This document shows, in pieces, positions 52,054-61,120 of a stretch of 64,000 nucleotides of DNA. How positions within the stretch are numbered: position 1 is the first letter of the stretch; each line of letters opens with the position of its first letter. The translations under genes were made by a program, and so were the position numbers. The notes under the pieces are model-generated. The model saw nothing but the letters and a program-made list of their open reading frames with translations, ran no database searches and was not told the DNA's origin. The DNA is taken from contig DASXOJ010000267.1 of the NCBI GenBank assembly GCA_036494465.1, positions 18,110-82,109 on the forward strand, written 5' to 3'. The DNA is from CAJCJE01 sp036494465 (lineage in GTDB: Bacteria; Actinomycetota; Actinomycetes; Mycobacteriales; Pseudonocardiaceae).

Positions 52054-52872
52054 GTGATCGCCGACGTACTCGCCTGCCTACGCTGCCCGATCTGCGCCGA
52101 GGATCTCACGCAGGTCGGCAACACCGTGCGCTGCGCCACCGGCCACAGCTACGACCTGGCCAAACAGGGCTATCTCAACCTGCTCGGCGCGCCGGCCCAG
52201 AATGCGGACACCGCCGAGATGGTGACCTCCCGAGCGGAGTTCCTCGGTGCCGGTCACTACGCCCCGCTGGTGCAGCGGCTCGCTTCACTGGCCGCCGAGG
52301 TCGCGCCGAGCGCGGGCATCGTGCTGGACGCGGGCGCCAACATCGGCCACTACCTGGCAACGGTGCTCGACACCCGGCCCGGGCTCGCGCTGGACCTGTC
52401 CGCGATCGCGCTACGCCGCGCCGCTCGTGCGCGGGACCGGATCGGCGCGGTGGTCTGGGACATCTGGCGGCCGTGGCCGGTCCGGGACGGCTGCGCGGGT
52501 CTGCTGCTCAACGTGTTCGCGCCGCGCAACGGTGCCGAATTCCGCCGCGTGCTGCGCTCCGACGGGGCCCTGCTGGTGGTCACGCCCGGCGCCGGGCACC
52601 TCGCCGAACTCGGACCCGAATTCGGCATGCTCACCGTCGACCCCGACAAGGACGCGCGGCTCGCCGCCAGCCTGGACGACCACTTCGACCTGGCCGCACG
52701 GGAAAACCTCGGCGTGCCGCTGACGCTGGCCGCGCGAGATGTCGCGCACCTGGTCGGCATGGGGCCCAGCGCGCACCACCTGACCGACAAGCAACGCGCC
52801 GCGACGGCCGCCATCAGCGCACCGCTGACCGCGACCGCCGCCTTCACGATCTCGACATACCGCCCGCGCTAA
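52054..52872 (+). CDS. rlmA: 23S rRNA (guanine-N1)-methyltransferase, RlmA family
   Basis: 272 residues. The N-terminal zinc ribbon has LRCPICAEDL and CATGHSYDLAKQGYLNLL, a signature of RlmA enzymes that methylate G745 or G748 in helix 35. The SAM domain has VLDAGANIGHYLATVL and a conserved NVFAPRN (motif IV region). RlmA(II) types (TlrB) confer tylosin resistance; I cannot tell type I from II here. It converges with the DoxX gene, overlapping by 4 bp. Confidence 0.88.
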   Translation: MIADVLACLRCPICAEDLTQVGNTVRCATGHSYDLAKQGYLNLLGAPAQNADTAEMVTSRAEFLGAGHYAPLVQRLASLAAEVAPSAGIVLDAGANIGHYLATVLDTRPGLALDLSAIALRRAARARDRIGAVVWDIWRPWPVRDGCAGLLLNVFAPRNGAEFRRVLRSDGALLVVTPGAGHLAELGPEFGMLTVDPDKDARLAASLDDHFDLAARENLGVPLTLAARDVAHLVGMGPSAHHLTDKQRAATAAISAPLTATAAFTISTYRPR

Positions 52873-53303
52873 GCCTTCTTCTTCTTCGCTTTCCGGGGCT
52901 CCGCGACGACCAGCAGCAGCCCGCCGAGCAGACCGAGGTTCTTCAGGAAGTGGACCTGCTGACCCGCCTTGGCCTGCGGGTCCTCGTGTTCCCAGAACGC
53001 GTGCGCGGCCAGACTCGTCGGCACCAGCCCCACAGCGAGCGCGAGCGCGGCCAGCCGGGGGAACTTGCCGAACGCCAGCGCCAAGCCGGCGCCGACCTTC
53101 ACCGCCGCGTCCAGCCTGACCAGCGCCGCCGGGTCGGTCGGCACCTGCTCCGGCAGCGAGTCGGACACCGGCCCGACCGCCTTGCGCAGGAACGGCTCGA
53201 CCTGCGCCACCTTCGCTTCGGGATGGCGCAGTGTGTCGATGCCGCCGACGATGAAGATCGCCGCGATCATCGGCCTGGCCAGGCGACGAATGATCATGAG
53301 CAC
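52869..53303 (-). CDS. DoxX-family membrane protein
   Basis: 144 residues from GTG 53303, with AAGGAG 7 nt upstream (ATG 53297 is an alternative). Four hydrophobic segments and the DoxX patterns RPMIAAIFIVGGIDTLRHP and LGLLGGLLLVV are seen, ending in a Lys-rich tail. In mycobacteria a DoxX protein forms a redox complex with SodA and SseA, but no such partner is here. It begins 1 nt after the ftsY stop and is probably co-transcribed with it. Confidence 0.86.
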   Translation of the reverse strand: MLMIIRRLARPMIAAIFIVGGIDTLRHPEAKVAQVEPFLRKAVGPVSDSLPEQVPTDPAALVRLDAAVKVGAGLALAFGKFPRLAALALAVGLVPTSLAAHAFWEHEDPQAKAGQQVHFLKNLGLLGGLLLVVAEPRKAKKKKA

Positions 53304-53304
53304 A

Positions 53305-54702
53305 TCACTGCTCCTTAGTGTCACGCAGCCCGTTGGTGTTGAGCAGCGCGTCGACGAACGCGCCAGGCTCGAACGGCGCCAGGTCGTCCTGGCCCTCGCC
53401 GAGACCGACCAGCTTCACCGGCACGCCGAGTTCGCGCTGCACCTGGAACACGATGCCGCCCTTGGCGGTGCCGTCCAGCTTGGTCAACACGATCCCGGTG
53501 ACGTCGACGACCTCGCGGAACACCCGCGCCTGGGTCAGCCCGTTCTGGCCGGTGGTGGCGTCGAGCACCAGCAGCACCTCGTCCACCTTGGCCTGCTTCT
53601 CCACCACCCGCTTCACCTTGCCCAACTCGTCCATGAGCCCGGCCTTGGTGTGCAGCCTGCCTGCCGTGTCCAGCACGACCGTGTCGACCTTGGTCTCGAT
53701 GCCGCGCTTGACCGCGTCGAACGCGACCGCGGCCGGATCGGCCCCTTCCTTGCCGCGCACCACCTCGGCGCCCACCCGCTGCGCCCAGGTCTGCAACTGG
53801 TCTGCGGCGGCGGCGCGGAACGTGTCGGCGGCACCGAGCAGGACTCGTCGTCCATCCGCCACGAGTACCCGGGCCAGCTTGCCGGTAGTCGTCGTCTTGC
53901 CGGTGCCGTTCACACCCGCGATCAGCACCACGGCCGGACCGTCCGCGTGCGGCAGGGCGTGCACCGCGCGGTCCATGTCCAGGTGCAACGCGCTGACCAG
54001 CACGTCCCGCAGCATCGTCTGGGCCTGCGCAGGCGTGCGCACGCCACGCGTGACGATCTCGGCACGCAGCTTGTCCACGATCTCGGTGGTGGTCGCCGCG
54101 CCGAGGTCCGCCATCAGCAGGGTGTCCTCGATGTCGGTCCAGGAGTCCTCGTCCAGGTCACCCGCGCCGAGCAGGCCGAGCAGGCTCTGGCCGAACGCGG
54201 AACGCGACGCGGAGAGCCGGCCGCGCAGCCGCTCCAACCGGCCCGAGGTCGGCTCGATCGGTTCGAGCTCCTGCTCGGTCTGGGTGCGCTCGGCGAGGAT
54301 GTCGCCGATGGCCAGCGAGTCGGTCTGCGGTTCCTTGGGGACCGGGACCGGCGCGGTTGGCGGGTCGTCGGCCTCGGGCAGGGCGATGTCCACCAGGCCG
54401 CGTTTGGGCGCGTCGCGAGGCACGGACGCGTCGTCGCCGACACCGGGCTGACCGTCGACCTCAGTGCGCTGACCGGCCGGATGTTCAGGTGGGCCGGTCG
54501 GTTGCTCCGGTTTGCCGCCCGGCGCGAGCGCGATACCGCCACCCGCCCGGTAGCTGCCGCCGCTGGGTCGCTCCTGCACCGCGGGCTTGCCGTCGCCGAT
54601 GTTGATCCGGCGCCGCCGCGCGAGCAGCAGACCGGCGACGAGCACCACCAACAGCACCACGACAACGGCTACGACGATCACGATCACGGTCGTTGTTGAC
54701 AC
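53305..54702 (-). CDS. ftsY: SRP receptor GTPase
   Basis: 465 residues. An N-terminal membrane helix (VIVIVVAVVVVLLVVLVAGL) and an acidic/Pro-rich linker of 125 residues precede the NG domain. GTPase motifs are GVNGTGKTTTTGKLA (P-loop), DTAGRLHTK and TKLDGTAKGG. FtsY receives Ffh-ribosome complexes at the membrane. The N-terminal helix is typical of actinobacterial FtsY. It lies between smc and the nitrogen genes, as in Mycobacterium. Confidence 0.96.
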   Translation of the reverse strand: MSTTTVIVIVVAVVVVLLVVLVAGLLLARRRRINIGDGKPAVQERPSGGSYRAGGGIALAPGGKPEQPTGPPEHPAGQRTEVDGQPGVGDDASVPRDAPKRGLVDIALPEADDPPTAPVPVPKEPQTDSLAIGDILAERTQTEQELEPIEPTSGRLERLRGRLSASRSAFGQSLLGLLGAGDLDEDSWTDIEDTLLMADLGAATTTEIVDKLRAEIVTRGVRTPAQAQTMLRDVLVSALHLDMDRAVHALPHADGPAVVLIAGVNGTGKTTTTGKLARVLVADGRRVLLGAADTFRAAAADQLQTWAQRVGAEVVRGKEGADPAAVAFDAVKRGIETKVDTVVLDTAGRLHTKAGLMDELGKVKRVVEKQAKVDEVLLVLDATTGQNGLTQARVFREVVDVTGIVLTKLDGTAKGGIVFQVQRELGVPVKLVGLGEGQDDLAPFEPGAFVDALLNTNGLRDTKEQ

Positions 54703-54714
54703 CGGGCCATCCTT

Positions 54715-54737
54715 CCACGGGCCGACCTCGCCCGTGG
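54715..54737 (-). terminator. Hairpin between the proline-rich protein gene and ftsY
   Basis: CCACGGGC and GCCCGTGG form an 8-bp stem over a 7-nt loop in the 45-bp gap. It lacks a T-run and may be a weak terminator or a leader structure for ftsY. Confidence 0.5.
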
Positions 54738-54747
54738 CAGGAGCGGT

Positions 54748-55437
54748 TCAGCTGGCGATCGCGATGATCAGCCCGATCAGCGCGATCGCGATCGGAACGA
54801 GCGAGATCGCCAGCGTCACGGCAAGGCCGTTGGTCGGCTGCTGCGGGTTCGGACCAGCCGAACCGGGCGCGCTGGCCAGTGCCGGGGCGCGGTAGTAGAG
54901 CATGCTCTGCTGACCGGGCATCACCTGCGCGACGGTCTGCGCCTGGCCGATCATCCGGCCCCGGTAGTCGCCCTGGATCGCGATCTGGTGCTGGCCCGCA
55001 GGCACGTCGATGAACGTCTGGCCCCACTGCATCTGCTGCGGCACGCCGTCGACGAACACCGTCATCGGCACCTTGCCCAGTCGCCAGGCCAGGAAGAAGT
55101 ACGAGGACTGCAACAGGATCCGGCCGAAGCCGCCCTGCGGGGCCTGCTGCTGCGGATAACCGGGCTGGGCACCCGGGTAGCCGGGCTGGGCCGGGTAGCC
55201 GCCGGTCTGCGGCATCCCCGGCTGGGCTCCGGTCTGCGGCATACCTGGCTGTGGCATCCCGGGCTGGGCTCCGGTCTGCGGCATGCCCGGCTGGGCGTAC
55301 CCCGGCTGCTGCTGCGGATAGCCTGGCTGGGCCTGCGGGTACCCGGGCTGCGGGGCGCCATAGGGAGCGGGCGGGGCACCGTAGGGCTGCTGGCCGTACT
55401 GGCCACCCGGGAACTGCCCGCCGTATGGCTGGTTCAT
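54748..55437 (-). CDS. Pro/Gly/Gln-rich tail-anchored protein with a compact beta-type domain
   Basis: 229 residues from ATG 55437. Residues 1-105 are PGYPQ and QPGMPQTGA repeats. Residues 110-195 form a small ordered region with VFVDGVPQQMQWGQTFIDVP and GQHQIAI, resembling PEGA-like beta domains (tentative). A single hydrophobic segment closes the protein (AVTLAISLVPIAIALIGLIIAIAS region), so it is probably tail-anchored with the bulk in the cytoplasm. I do not recognise a named family. Its place between smc and ftsY may link it to membrane or chromosome organisation, but this is only context. Confidence 0.8.
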   Translation of the reverse strand: MNQPYGGQFPGGQYGQQPYGAPPAPYGAPQPGYPQAQPGYPQQQPGYAQPGMPQTGAQPGMPQPGMPQTGAQPGMPQTGGYPAQPGYPGAQPGYPQQQAPQGGFGRILLQSSYFFLAWRLGKVPMTVFVDGVPQQMQWGQTFIDVPAGQHQIAIQGDYRGRMIGQAQTVAQVMPGQQSMLYYRAPALASAPGSAGPNPQQPTNGLAVTLAISLVPIAIALIGLIIAIAS

Positions 55438-55506
55438 CTCACCCTCACCAAGGTTGTTCAGGCCGAATCTCGCGTCACTGTAGCGAGTCAACCGACCGAC
55501 TCTGCG

Positions 55507-58500
55507 TCACTCGCCCGAATCGGTCGATTCGGCGCCGACCGCGACCGGTTCCGGCACGGGCTCCGGCTCCGGTGCAGGCTGGGGAGCAGGCCGCGACCTG
55601 CGCTCCTCCCGGCCGCGCAGGCGCTGCGAGATCACCTGGCTGATGCCGTCGCCACGCATGCTGACGCCGTAGAGCGCGTCCGCGATCTCCATCGTCGGCT
55701 TCTGGTGGGTGATGATGATCAGCTGCGACGCCTCGCGCAGCTGGTCGAGCAGGCCGATCAGGCGACCCATGTTGGTCTCGTCCAGCGCGGCCTCGACCTC
55801 GTCCATCACATAGAAGGGTGAGGGGCGGGCGCGGAAGATCGCCACCAGCATGGCCACCGCGACCAGCGACTTCTCGCCACCGGAGAGCAGCGAGAGCCGC
55901 TTGACCTTCTTGCCGGGCGGCCGGGCCTCGACATCGACGCCGGTGGTCAGCATGTCGTCCGGTTCGGTGAGGATCATCCGGCCCTCACCGCCGGGGAACA
56001 GCACCCCGAACACGATCTCGAATTCGCGCGCCACGTCCGTGTAGGCGGATGTGAAGACTTCGAGGATCTTCTCGTCGACGTCCTTGACCACGGTGAGCAG
56101 GTCGCGGCGGGTCGCCTTGAGGTCTTCCAGTTGCGTGGACAGGAACTTGTAGCGCTCTTCCAGCGCCGCGAACTCCTCCAGCGCCAGCGGGTTGACCTTG
56201 CCCAACGTGGCCAGGTCGCGTTCGGCGCGCTTGGCCCGGCGGGTCTGGGTGGCGCGGTCGTAGGGCATCGGCTGCGGCGCGATGACCTCCTCGCCGCGCT
56301 CCTTGGCCGCCTCGTACTCGGCCACCTCGGCCGGGCTCGGCGGCACCGGGATCCCCGGGCCGTACTCGTTGACGAGGTCGTCCAGGCCGATGCCGAAGTC
56401 TTCGGCGATCTTGGCTTCGAGCTGTTCCAGGCGCATCCGCTGTTCCGCGCGCAGCACCTCGTCGCGGTGCACCGCATCGGTCAGCTTTTCCAGCTCGGTG
56501 GACATCTCGCGGACCCGGTTGCGCACCTGGGCCAGCATGGTCTCGCCCTCGGCGCGGCGCTGCTGGGCGATGTCGCGATCCTGGGCTGCTCTGCGCAGCG
56601 ACACCGCGATCCGCTCCAGTGCCAGCTCACCGGCCTGCACGACCGCTGTCGCGACGGCGGCACCGCGGGCCCGCGCGGCCAGCGCGCGCTCGGCCCGTTC
56701 CCGGGATTCGCGTTCGGCCCGAGCGGCACGCCGCAACGATTCGGCCTTGCCCTGCAACGCGCGCGCGCGTTCCTCTGCGGTGCGCAGGCCCAGCCGGGAC
56801 TCGACCTCGCGCTGGCGCGCGCTGTTGAGCTGCACGCCGATCTCGTCGCGCACGGCCGTGTCCGGCTCTTCCTCGAAGGACTCGGACTGCACGACCGCGA
56901 GTCGTTCTTCCAGGTCGGCGAGTGTGCCGATGGCTTCCTCGCGTGCGGCTTCGACCTTGCCGCGCTGGCTGCGCATCCGCTCCGACTCGGCTTCGGCGGA
57001 TCGCGCGGCCTGACGCAGCCGGGTCAGTCGCTCCGAGGAGCGGGCCTGGCGGACCTTGGCCTCGTTGAGCCCTTCCTTGGCCTGCGCGACGTCGTCGCGG
57101 CGGGCTTCCTGCTCGGCCTTGGCGCCGGTCAGCGCGGCACCGGCGTGCTGGGCGGCCTGTTCGGCCTTGATGAGCTTGTCGTTGGCCTCGTCGACGGCGG
57201 CCTGCACCTCGATGACGCTCTGGCTGCGCCCGGATCCGCCGACCGCCCAGTCCGTGCCCAGCAGGTCACCGTCGGAGGTGGCGGCGCGCACGCCAGGGTG
57301 CTGCCGGACGAACTCGCGGGCGAGTTCCAGGTTGTCCACGATCGCGAGCCGGTCCAGCGCCCGGTGCACCGCGCCGCGCAACCCCTGTGGCACCTCGACC
57401 AGGTCGACCGCCCAGGAAGCGCCGAACGGCAACCCGGGCCAACCCGATTTGTCCACAATGGACTCCGCGCCACCGACGAGCAGCCCGGCGCGACCGGAAT
57501 CGTTGTCCCGCAACAGTTTCAGCGCGGACACCGCGTCGTCGCCACCGGACACCGCGACCGCGTCGGCGATCGCGCCCAGTGCGGCGGCCAGCGCGACCTC
57601 GGCACCGGGCCGCACAGTCAGCAACGCGGCGACCGAACCGAGCACGCCCGGCAGCTTTTCGCCCGCCGCGAGCAGCGCGCCCGCGCCGTCCTTGCGGGTC
57701 AGGCCGAGCGAGAGCGCGTCGACCCTGGCCTTCCAGGACGCGATCTCCTTCTCCGCGGTGCGCTCCGCGCGCACGAGTTCGTCGACCCGCGACTGCGCCG
57801 TGTCCCGCGCCTGGATCGCCAGCTGGTGGCGTTCGGCCAGGTCGACATCGTCGGATTCCTCGCCGCCGACCTCGGCCTGCGCCTCGGCCAGTTCGATCCC
57901 GGCGACCTCGGCGCGTTCCTCGGCCTCGGCGAGTGAGGTGGACAGGCGCTCGATCTCGTCGGCGGTCGCATTGTTCTTGCTGCGCAACGCCTCGACCTGA
58001 CCGGTCAACCGGGCCAGGCCCTCGCGCCGGTCGGCGACCGCACGCATCGCGGCCATATGCGCCCGCTCGGCGGCCGCGACCTCGGCCTCCAACCGGCCGC
58101 GTTCCTCGGCGGACTCGGCGAGAATGGTGCGGGCTTCGTCCACGGCGGCGAGCAGTTCGGCCTCGCGGTAGGCGGTCTCCTCGGCCTCCGCGTCCAGCTC
58201 GTCCGGGTCACGTCCGCCGCGCTGCGTCTCGACCTGCGCGGTTAGGTGCCGCTCGCGCTCGGCGGCCAGCCGGACCGTGCCGCGCAGGCGTTCCTCCAGC
58301 GCGGAGAGCCGGTACCAGGTGTCCTGGGCGGCAGCCAGCCGTGGCACGTCCGCGGCGACGCGTTGCTCCAGCTCGTTCTGCTCGGCCTGGCCCATTTGCA
58401 CGGCCTGCTCGACCTCGGCCCGGCGGGAACGGGCCGCGTTCTCGTCGGCCTCCTCGCGGGCGATGTCACCGCGCTGGTTGACCAGGTCGTCGGCATAGAG

Positions 58501-59184
58501 GCGCAGTCGCGCGTCCCGCAGGTCGGCCTGCACGGCCTGGGCGCGGCGGGCGATCTCCGCCTGCTTGCCCAGCGGCTTGAGCTGGCGGCGCAGTTCCGCG
58601 GTGAGGTCGGTCAACCGGGTCAGGTTGGCCTGCATCGCGTCCAGCTTGCGCAGCGCCTTTTCCTTGCGCTTGCGGTGCTTCAGGACACCGGCGGCCTCTT
58701 CGATGAACGCGCGGCGGCCTTCGGGCTTGGACTCCAGGATCGCGCCGAGCTGCCCCTGACCGACGATGACGTGCATCTCGCGGCCGATACCCGAGTCGGA
58801 CAGCAGTTCCTGCACGTCCATCAGGCGGCACGAACTGCCGTTGATCTCGTACTCGCTGGCGCCGTCGCGGAACATCCGCCGCGTGATGGACACCTCGGTG
58901 TAGTCGATCGGCAGCGCGCCATCGGTGTTGTCGATGGTCAGCGTCACCTCGGCGCGGCCGAGCGGAGCCCGGCCCGAGGTACCGGCGAAGATGACGTCTT
59001 CCATCTTGCCGCCGCGCAGCGCTTTCGCGCCCTGTTCCCCCATGACCCAGGAGAGCGCGTCGAGGACGTTGGACTTACCCGAGCCGTTCGGCCCGACAAC
59101 GCAGGTGATGCCGGGTTCGAAGCGCAGCGTGGTAGCCGAGGCAAAGGACTTGAAGCCCTTCAACGTCAGGCTTTTCAGGTGCAT
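55507..59184 (-). CDS. smc: Chromosome segregation ATPase SMC
   Basis: 1225 residues. The head has Walker A GPNGSGKSNV (31-40) at the N-terminus and, near the C-terminus, the signature LSLLSGGEKSLVAVA with Walker B FYVMDEVEAALD. Two long coiled coils flank a hinge around residues 510-680 (GVLGSVAALLTVRPGAEVAL to LGTDWAVGGSG). It organises and separates sister chromosomes with ScpA and ScpB, which are not in this window. ATG 59184 is the start. The C-terminal 45 residues are a Pro/Glu-rich tail. Confidence 0.97.
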   Translation of the reverse strand: MHLKSLTLKGFKSFASATTLRFEPGITCVVGPNGSGKSNVLDALSWVMGEQGAKALRGGKMEDVIFAGTSGRAPLGRAEVTLTIDNTDGALPIDYTEVSITRRMFRDGASEYEINGSSCRLMDVQELLSDSGIGREMHVIVGQGQLGAILESKPEGRRAFIEEAAGVLKHRKRKEKALRKLDAMQANLTRLTDLTAELRRQLKPLGKQAEIARRAQAVQADLRDARLRLYADDLVNQRGDIAREEADENAARSRRAEVEQAVQMGQAEQNELEQRVAADVPRLAAAQDTWYRLSALEERLRGTVRLAAERERHLTAQVETQRGGRDPDELDAEAEETAYREAELLAAVDEARTILAESAEERGRLEAEVAAAERAHMAAMRAVADRREGLARLTGQVEALRSKNNATADEIERLSTSLAEAEERAEVAGIELAEAQAEVGGEESDDVDLAERHQLAIQARDTAQSRVDELVRAERTAEKEIASWKARVDALSLGLTRKDGAGALLAAGEKLPGVLGSVAALLTVRPGAEVALAAALGAIADAVAVSGGDDAVSALKLLRDNDSGRAGLLVGGAESIVDKSGWPGLPFGASWAVDLVEVPQGLRGAVHRALDRLAIVDNLELAREFVRQHPGVRAATSDGDLLGTDWAVGGSGRSQSVIEVQAAVDEANDKLIKAEQAAQHAGAALTGAKAEQEARRDDVAQAKEGLNEAKVRQARSSERLTRLRQAARSAEAESERMRSQRGKVEAAREEAIGTLADLEERLAVVQSESFEEEPDTAVRDEIGVQLNSARQREVESRLGLRTAEERARALQGKAESLRRAARAERESRERAERALAARARGAAVATAVVQAGELALERIAVSLRRAAQDRDIAQQRRAEGETMLAQVRNRVREMSTELEKLTDAVHRDEVLRAEQRMRLEQLEAKIAEDFGIGLDDLVNEYGPGIPVPPSPAEVAEYEAAKERGEEVIAPQPMPYDRATQTRRAKRAERDLATLGKVNPLALEEFAALEERYKFLSTQLEDLKATRRDLLTVVKDVDEKILEVFTSAYTDVAREFEIVFGVLFPGGEGRMILTEPDDMLTTGVDVEARPPGKKVKRLSLLSGGEKSLVAVAMLVAIFRARPSPFYVMDEVEAALDETNMGRLIGLLDQLREASQLIIITHQKPTMEIADALYGVSMRGDGISQVISQRLRGREERRSRPAPQPAPEPEPVPEPVAVGAESTDSGE

Positions 59185-59321
59185 GCGGCTTGGGCCTCCC
59201 GGGACTGTTCGGAAGAGGGTACCTGGGCCTGCTGGTCAACAGTGGGAGGTCGGTGCCTGCCGGGCACTCGGCTCGCGCCTCCCCTTGCCCAGTATCACTC
59301 ACGTGAGTGAGCGGGCTCGGG

Positions 59322-59615
59322 TCACCGCTCCCGAAAACCGCGCAAACCGCCCTTGGTGTCCGACCAGCGCTCAACCACCAAACTCACCCGACCAGGCGGC
59401 TGGTCGCTCCTGAGCAGCGCGAGCAGTCGCGCACAGTCATCTCGCGCACCCTCCGCGATCACCTCGACCCGGCCGTCCGCGAGATTGCTCGCGCTGCCGG
59501 CGAGACCGAGTTCGAGCGCGCGTGCCCGAGTCCACCAGCGAAAGCCGACGCCCTGCACCTCGCCGTGCACCCAGGCGGTCAGCCGGGATGGTGCGCTCGG
59601 GTCCTGCTCGGTCAC
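59322..59615 (-). CDS. acyP: Acylphosphatase
   Basis: 97 residues from GTG 59615. It hydrolyses acyl phosphates. The active-site pattern GEVQGVGFRWWTR (catalytic Arg) and the Asn in SASNLADGRVEVIAEG are visible. It follows rnc-fpg or precedes smc in many actinobacteria; here smc is next but rnc and fpg are missing from the following 4 kb. The ribosome site is weak. Confidence 0.93.
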   Translation of the reverse strand: MTEQDPSAPSRLTAWVHGEVQGVGFRWWTRARALELGLAGSASNLADGRVEVIAEGARDDCARLLALLRSDQPPGRVSLVVERWSDTKGGLRGFRER

Positions 59616-59705
59616 CGGCCCATCGTGCCCAACCGTCGGCTTGATCGGAACGGGATCCCCCATCACTCGATCAATGGTCACCCAGTAGTGGTACGGTCCC
59701 CGTCC

Positions 59706-60437
59706 GTGAACGGGTCGCCCCGCCGTAACTCCACTGTCCGGGCGATGCTGGTCGCGGTCGCCATCGGCGCCGTCGTCGCCGGTAGCGCCACCCTCGCCAC
59801 CCAGTTGAACGCGAGCACCGATCCGGTCTCGCTGGCGAGCGGCTCAACCCAGATCGCGAACGCTGAGGAACTTCCCGCGCCCGGCCACGCCGCCAGCGGC
59901 ACCTCGACCGCGCCGAGCACCTCCGGTGCGCCGACGACCACGGCGACCCCGGCCCCGACCACGAGCCCCACCACGACCACGTCGGCGCCACCGGTCAGCA
60001 CGACGACCCAGGCACCGCCGCCCAGCAACCCACCGCCCGCGCCGCCGAGCTCGCACCCGACGACCAGCCCGTCGCAGGCAGCCCAGGTGTTTCAGCTGGT
60101 CAACCAGGTCCGTGCGGACTACGGCTGCGGCACGCTGCGCGAAGACTCCCGATTGGACAACTCCGCCAACGGACACAGCGCGGACATGTCCAACAACCAC
60201 TACTTCTCCCACAACGGCCCGGGTAGCACGTCGTTCGACAAGCGGATCGAGTCCTATGGCTACGGCAGCCCGGGTGGCGAGAACATCGCCGAGGGCCAGA
60301 CGTCCGCGAAGCAGGTGTTCAACGCGTGGATGAGTGACTCAGGTCACCGCGACAACATCCTGAACTGCGACTTTGTCGCGATGGGTGTCGGAGTGGACAC
60401 CCAGGGTTGGTATTGGACCCAGGATTTCGGGTATTAA
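59706..60437 (+). CDS. Secreted CAP-domain (SCP-like) protein
   Basis: 243 residues from GTG 59706, supported by a TACGGT -10-like element 8 nt upstream. It has an N-terminal signal anchor (MLVAVAIGAVVAGSATLA), then a Thr/Pro/Ser linker of 90 residues, then a CAP domain: FQLVNQVRADYGCG, GHSADMSNNHYFSH, GGENIAEGQ, and WMSDSGHRDNILN. The domain is found in secreted proteins of actinobacteria with roles at the cell surface or in lipid or peptidoglycan contact. Export is well supported; its target is not. Confidence 0.88.
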   Translation: MNGSPRRNSTVRAMLVAVAIGAVVAGSATLATQLNASTDPVSLASGSTQIANAEELPAPGHAASGTSTAPSTSGAPTTTATPAPTTSPTTTTSAPPVSTTTQAPPPSNPPPAPPSSHPTTSPSQAAQVFQLVNQVRADYGCGTLREDSRLDNSANGHSADMSNNHYFSHNGPGSTSFDKRIESYGYGSPGGENIAEGQTSAKQVFNAWMSDSGHRDNILNCDFVAMGVGVDTQGWYWTQDFGY

Positions 60438-60526
60438 CCCCATATGACCGCTGGCCCGGCGGTACGGGCAAGTAACGAATAGGGCACACTGCGCTGCGTC
60501 CGCCATGAGCCCCGCGAGGAGAACCA

Positions 60527-61012
60527 ATGGATGAGGACAACCCACGCGAGCAGACCGCTCCGCCGCCCGACAAACGCGCGAGCGCCCGAGTTCCGATCAT
60601 GCTCGCGGTGTCCGGCGTTGTGCTCGCGACCGCGATCGGCACCATCGCGACGGTCTCCGCAGCGCCCAGGACCTCCAGCGGCCAGTCGCCGAACACCCGC
60701 GTCCAGGTGAACCCCTACACCGGACAGACGGTCGGCACCTCGCAGACGACCACCACGAACGACCCGACTTCGGACAGCACCACCCCGACATCCACGTCCA
60801 CGACCACGACCTCGCCGACCACGACTCGCCGGTTGATCGTGACGACGACCAGTGGCCCGCACGGCATCACCACCGTGACCATCCCGGTGGACCCGATCAC
60901 CACCACCAAGACGGCCCCGCCGACGACGACCACGACCAACCCACCGACCACGACGACGACCACCACCACGACCTCGCCATCGCCAACCACGACGAGCCCT
61001 ACGAAGCCGTAA
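60527..61012 (+). CDS. Thr/Pro-rich secreted or anchored protein
   Basis: 161 residues from ATG 60527, preceded by GAGGAG. A short basic N-terminus and one hydrophobic helix (VPIMLAVSGVVLATAIGTIA) are followed by about 100 residues, more than half Thr, with Pro and Ser, including runs of eight or nine Thr. It probably lies outside the membrane and may be O-glycosylated (inference). No family is recognised. A good terminator follows. Confidence 0.78.
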   Translation: MDEDNPREQTAPPPDKRASARVPIMLAVSGVVLATAIGTIATVSAAPRTSSGQSPNTRVQVNPYTGQTVGTSQTTTTNDPTSDSTTPTSTSTTTTSPTTTRRLIVTTTSGPHGITTVTIPVDPITTTKTAPPTTTTTNPPTTTTTTTTTSPSPTTTSPTKP

Positions 61013-61028
61013 GGCGCGGTAGCTCGTG

Positions 61029-61062
61029 AACGGCCCTGTTCCTCAAGAACGGGGCCGTTTTT
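61029..61062 (+). terminator. Rho-independent terminator
   Basis: AACGGCCC..GTTC and GAAC..GGGCCGTT form a 13-bp stem with one T-G wobble over a 5-nt loop, immediately followed by a run of T. It lies 16 nt after the Thr-rich gene. Confidence 0.9.
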
Positions 61063-61120
61063 CGTATGTCCACTGCGGACTGTGCGGATAATTGTCGGCG
61101 GGATGGGCTAAACCGGTCCC

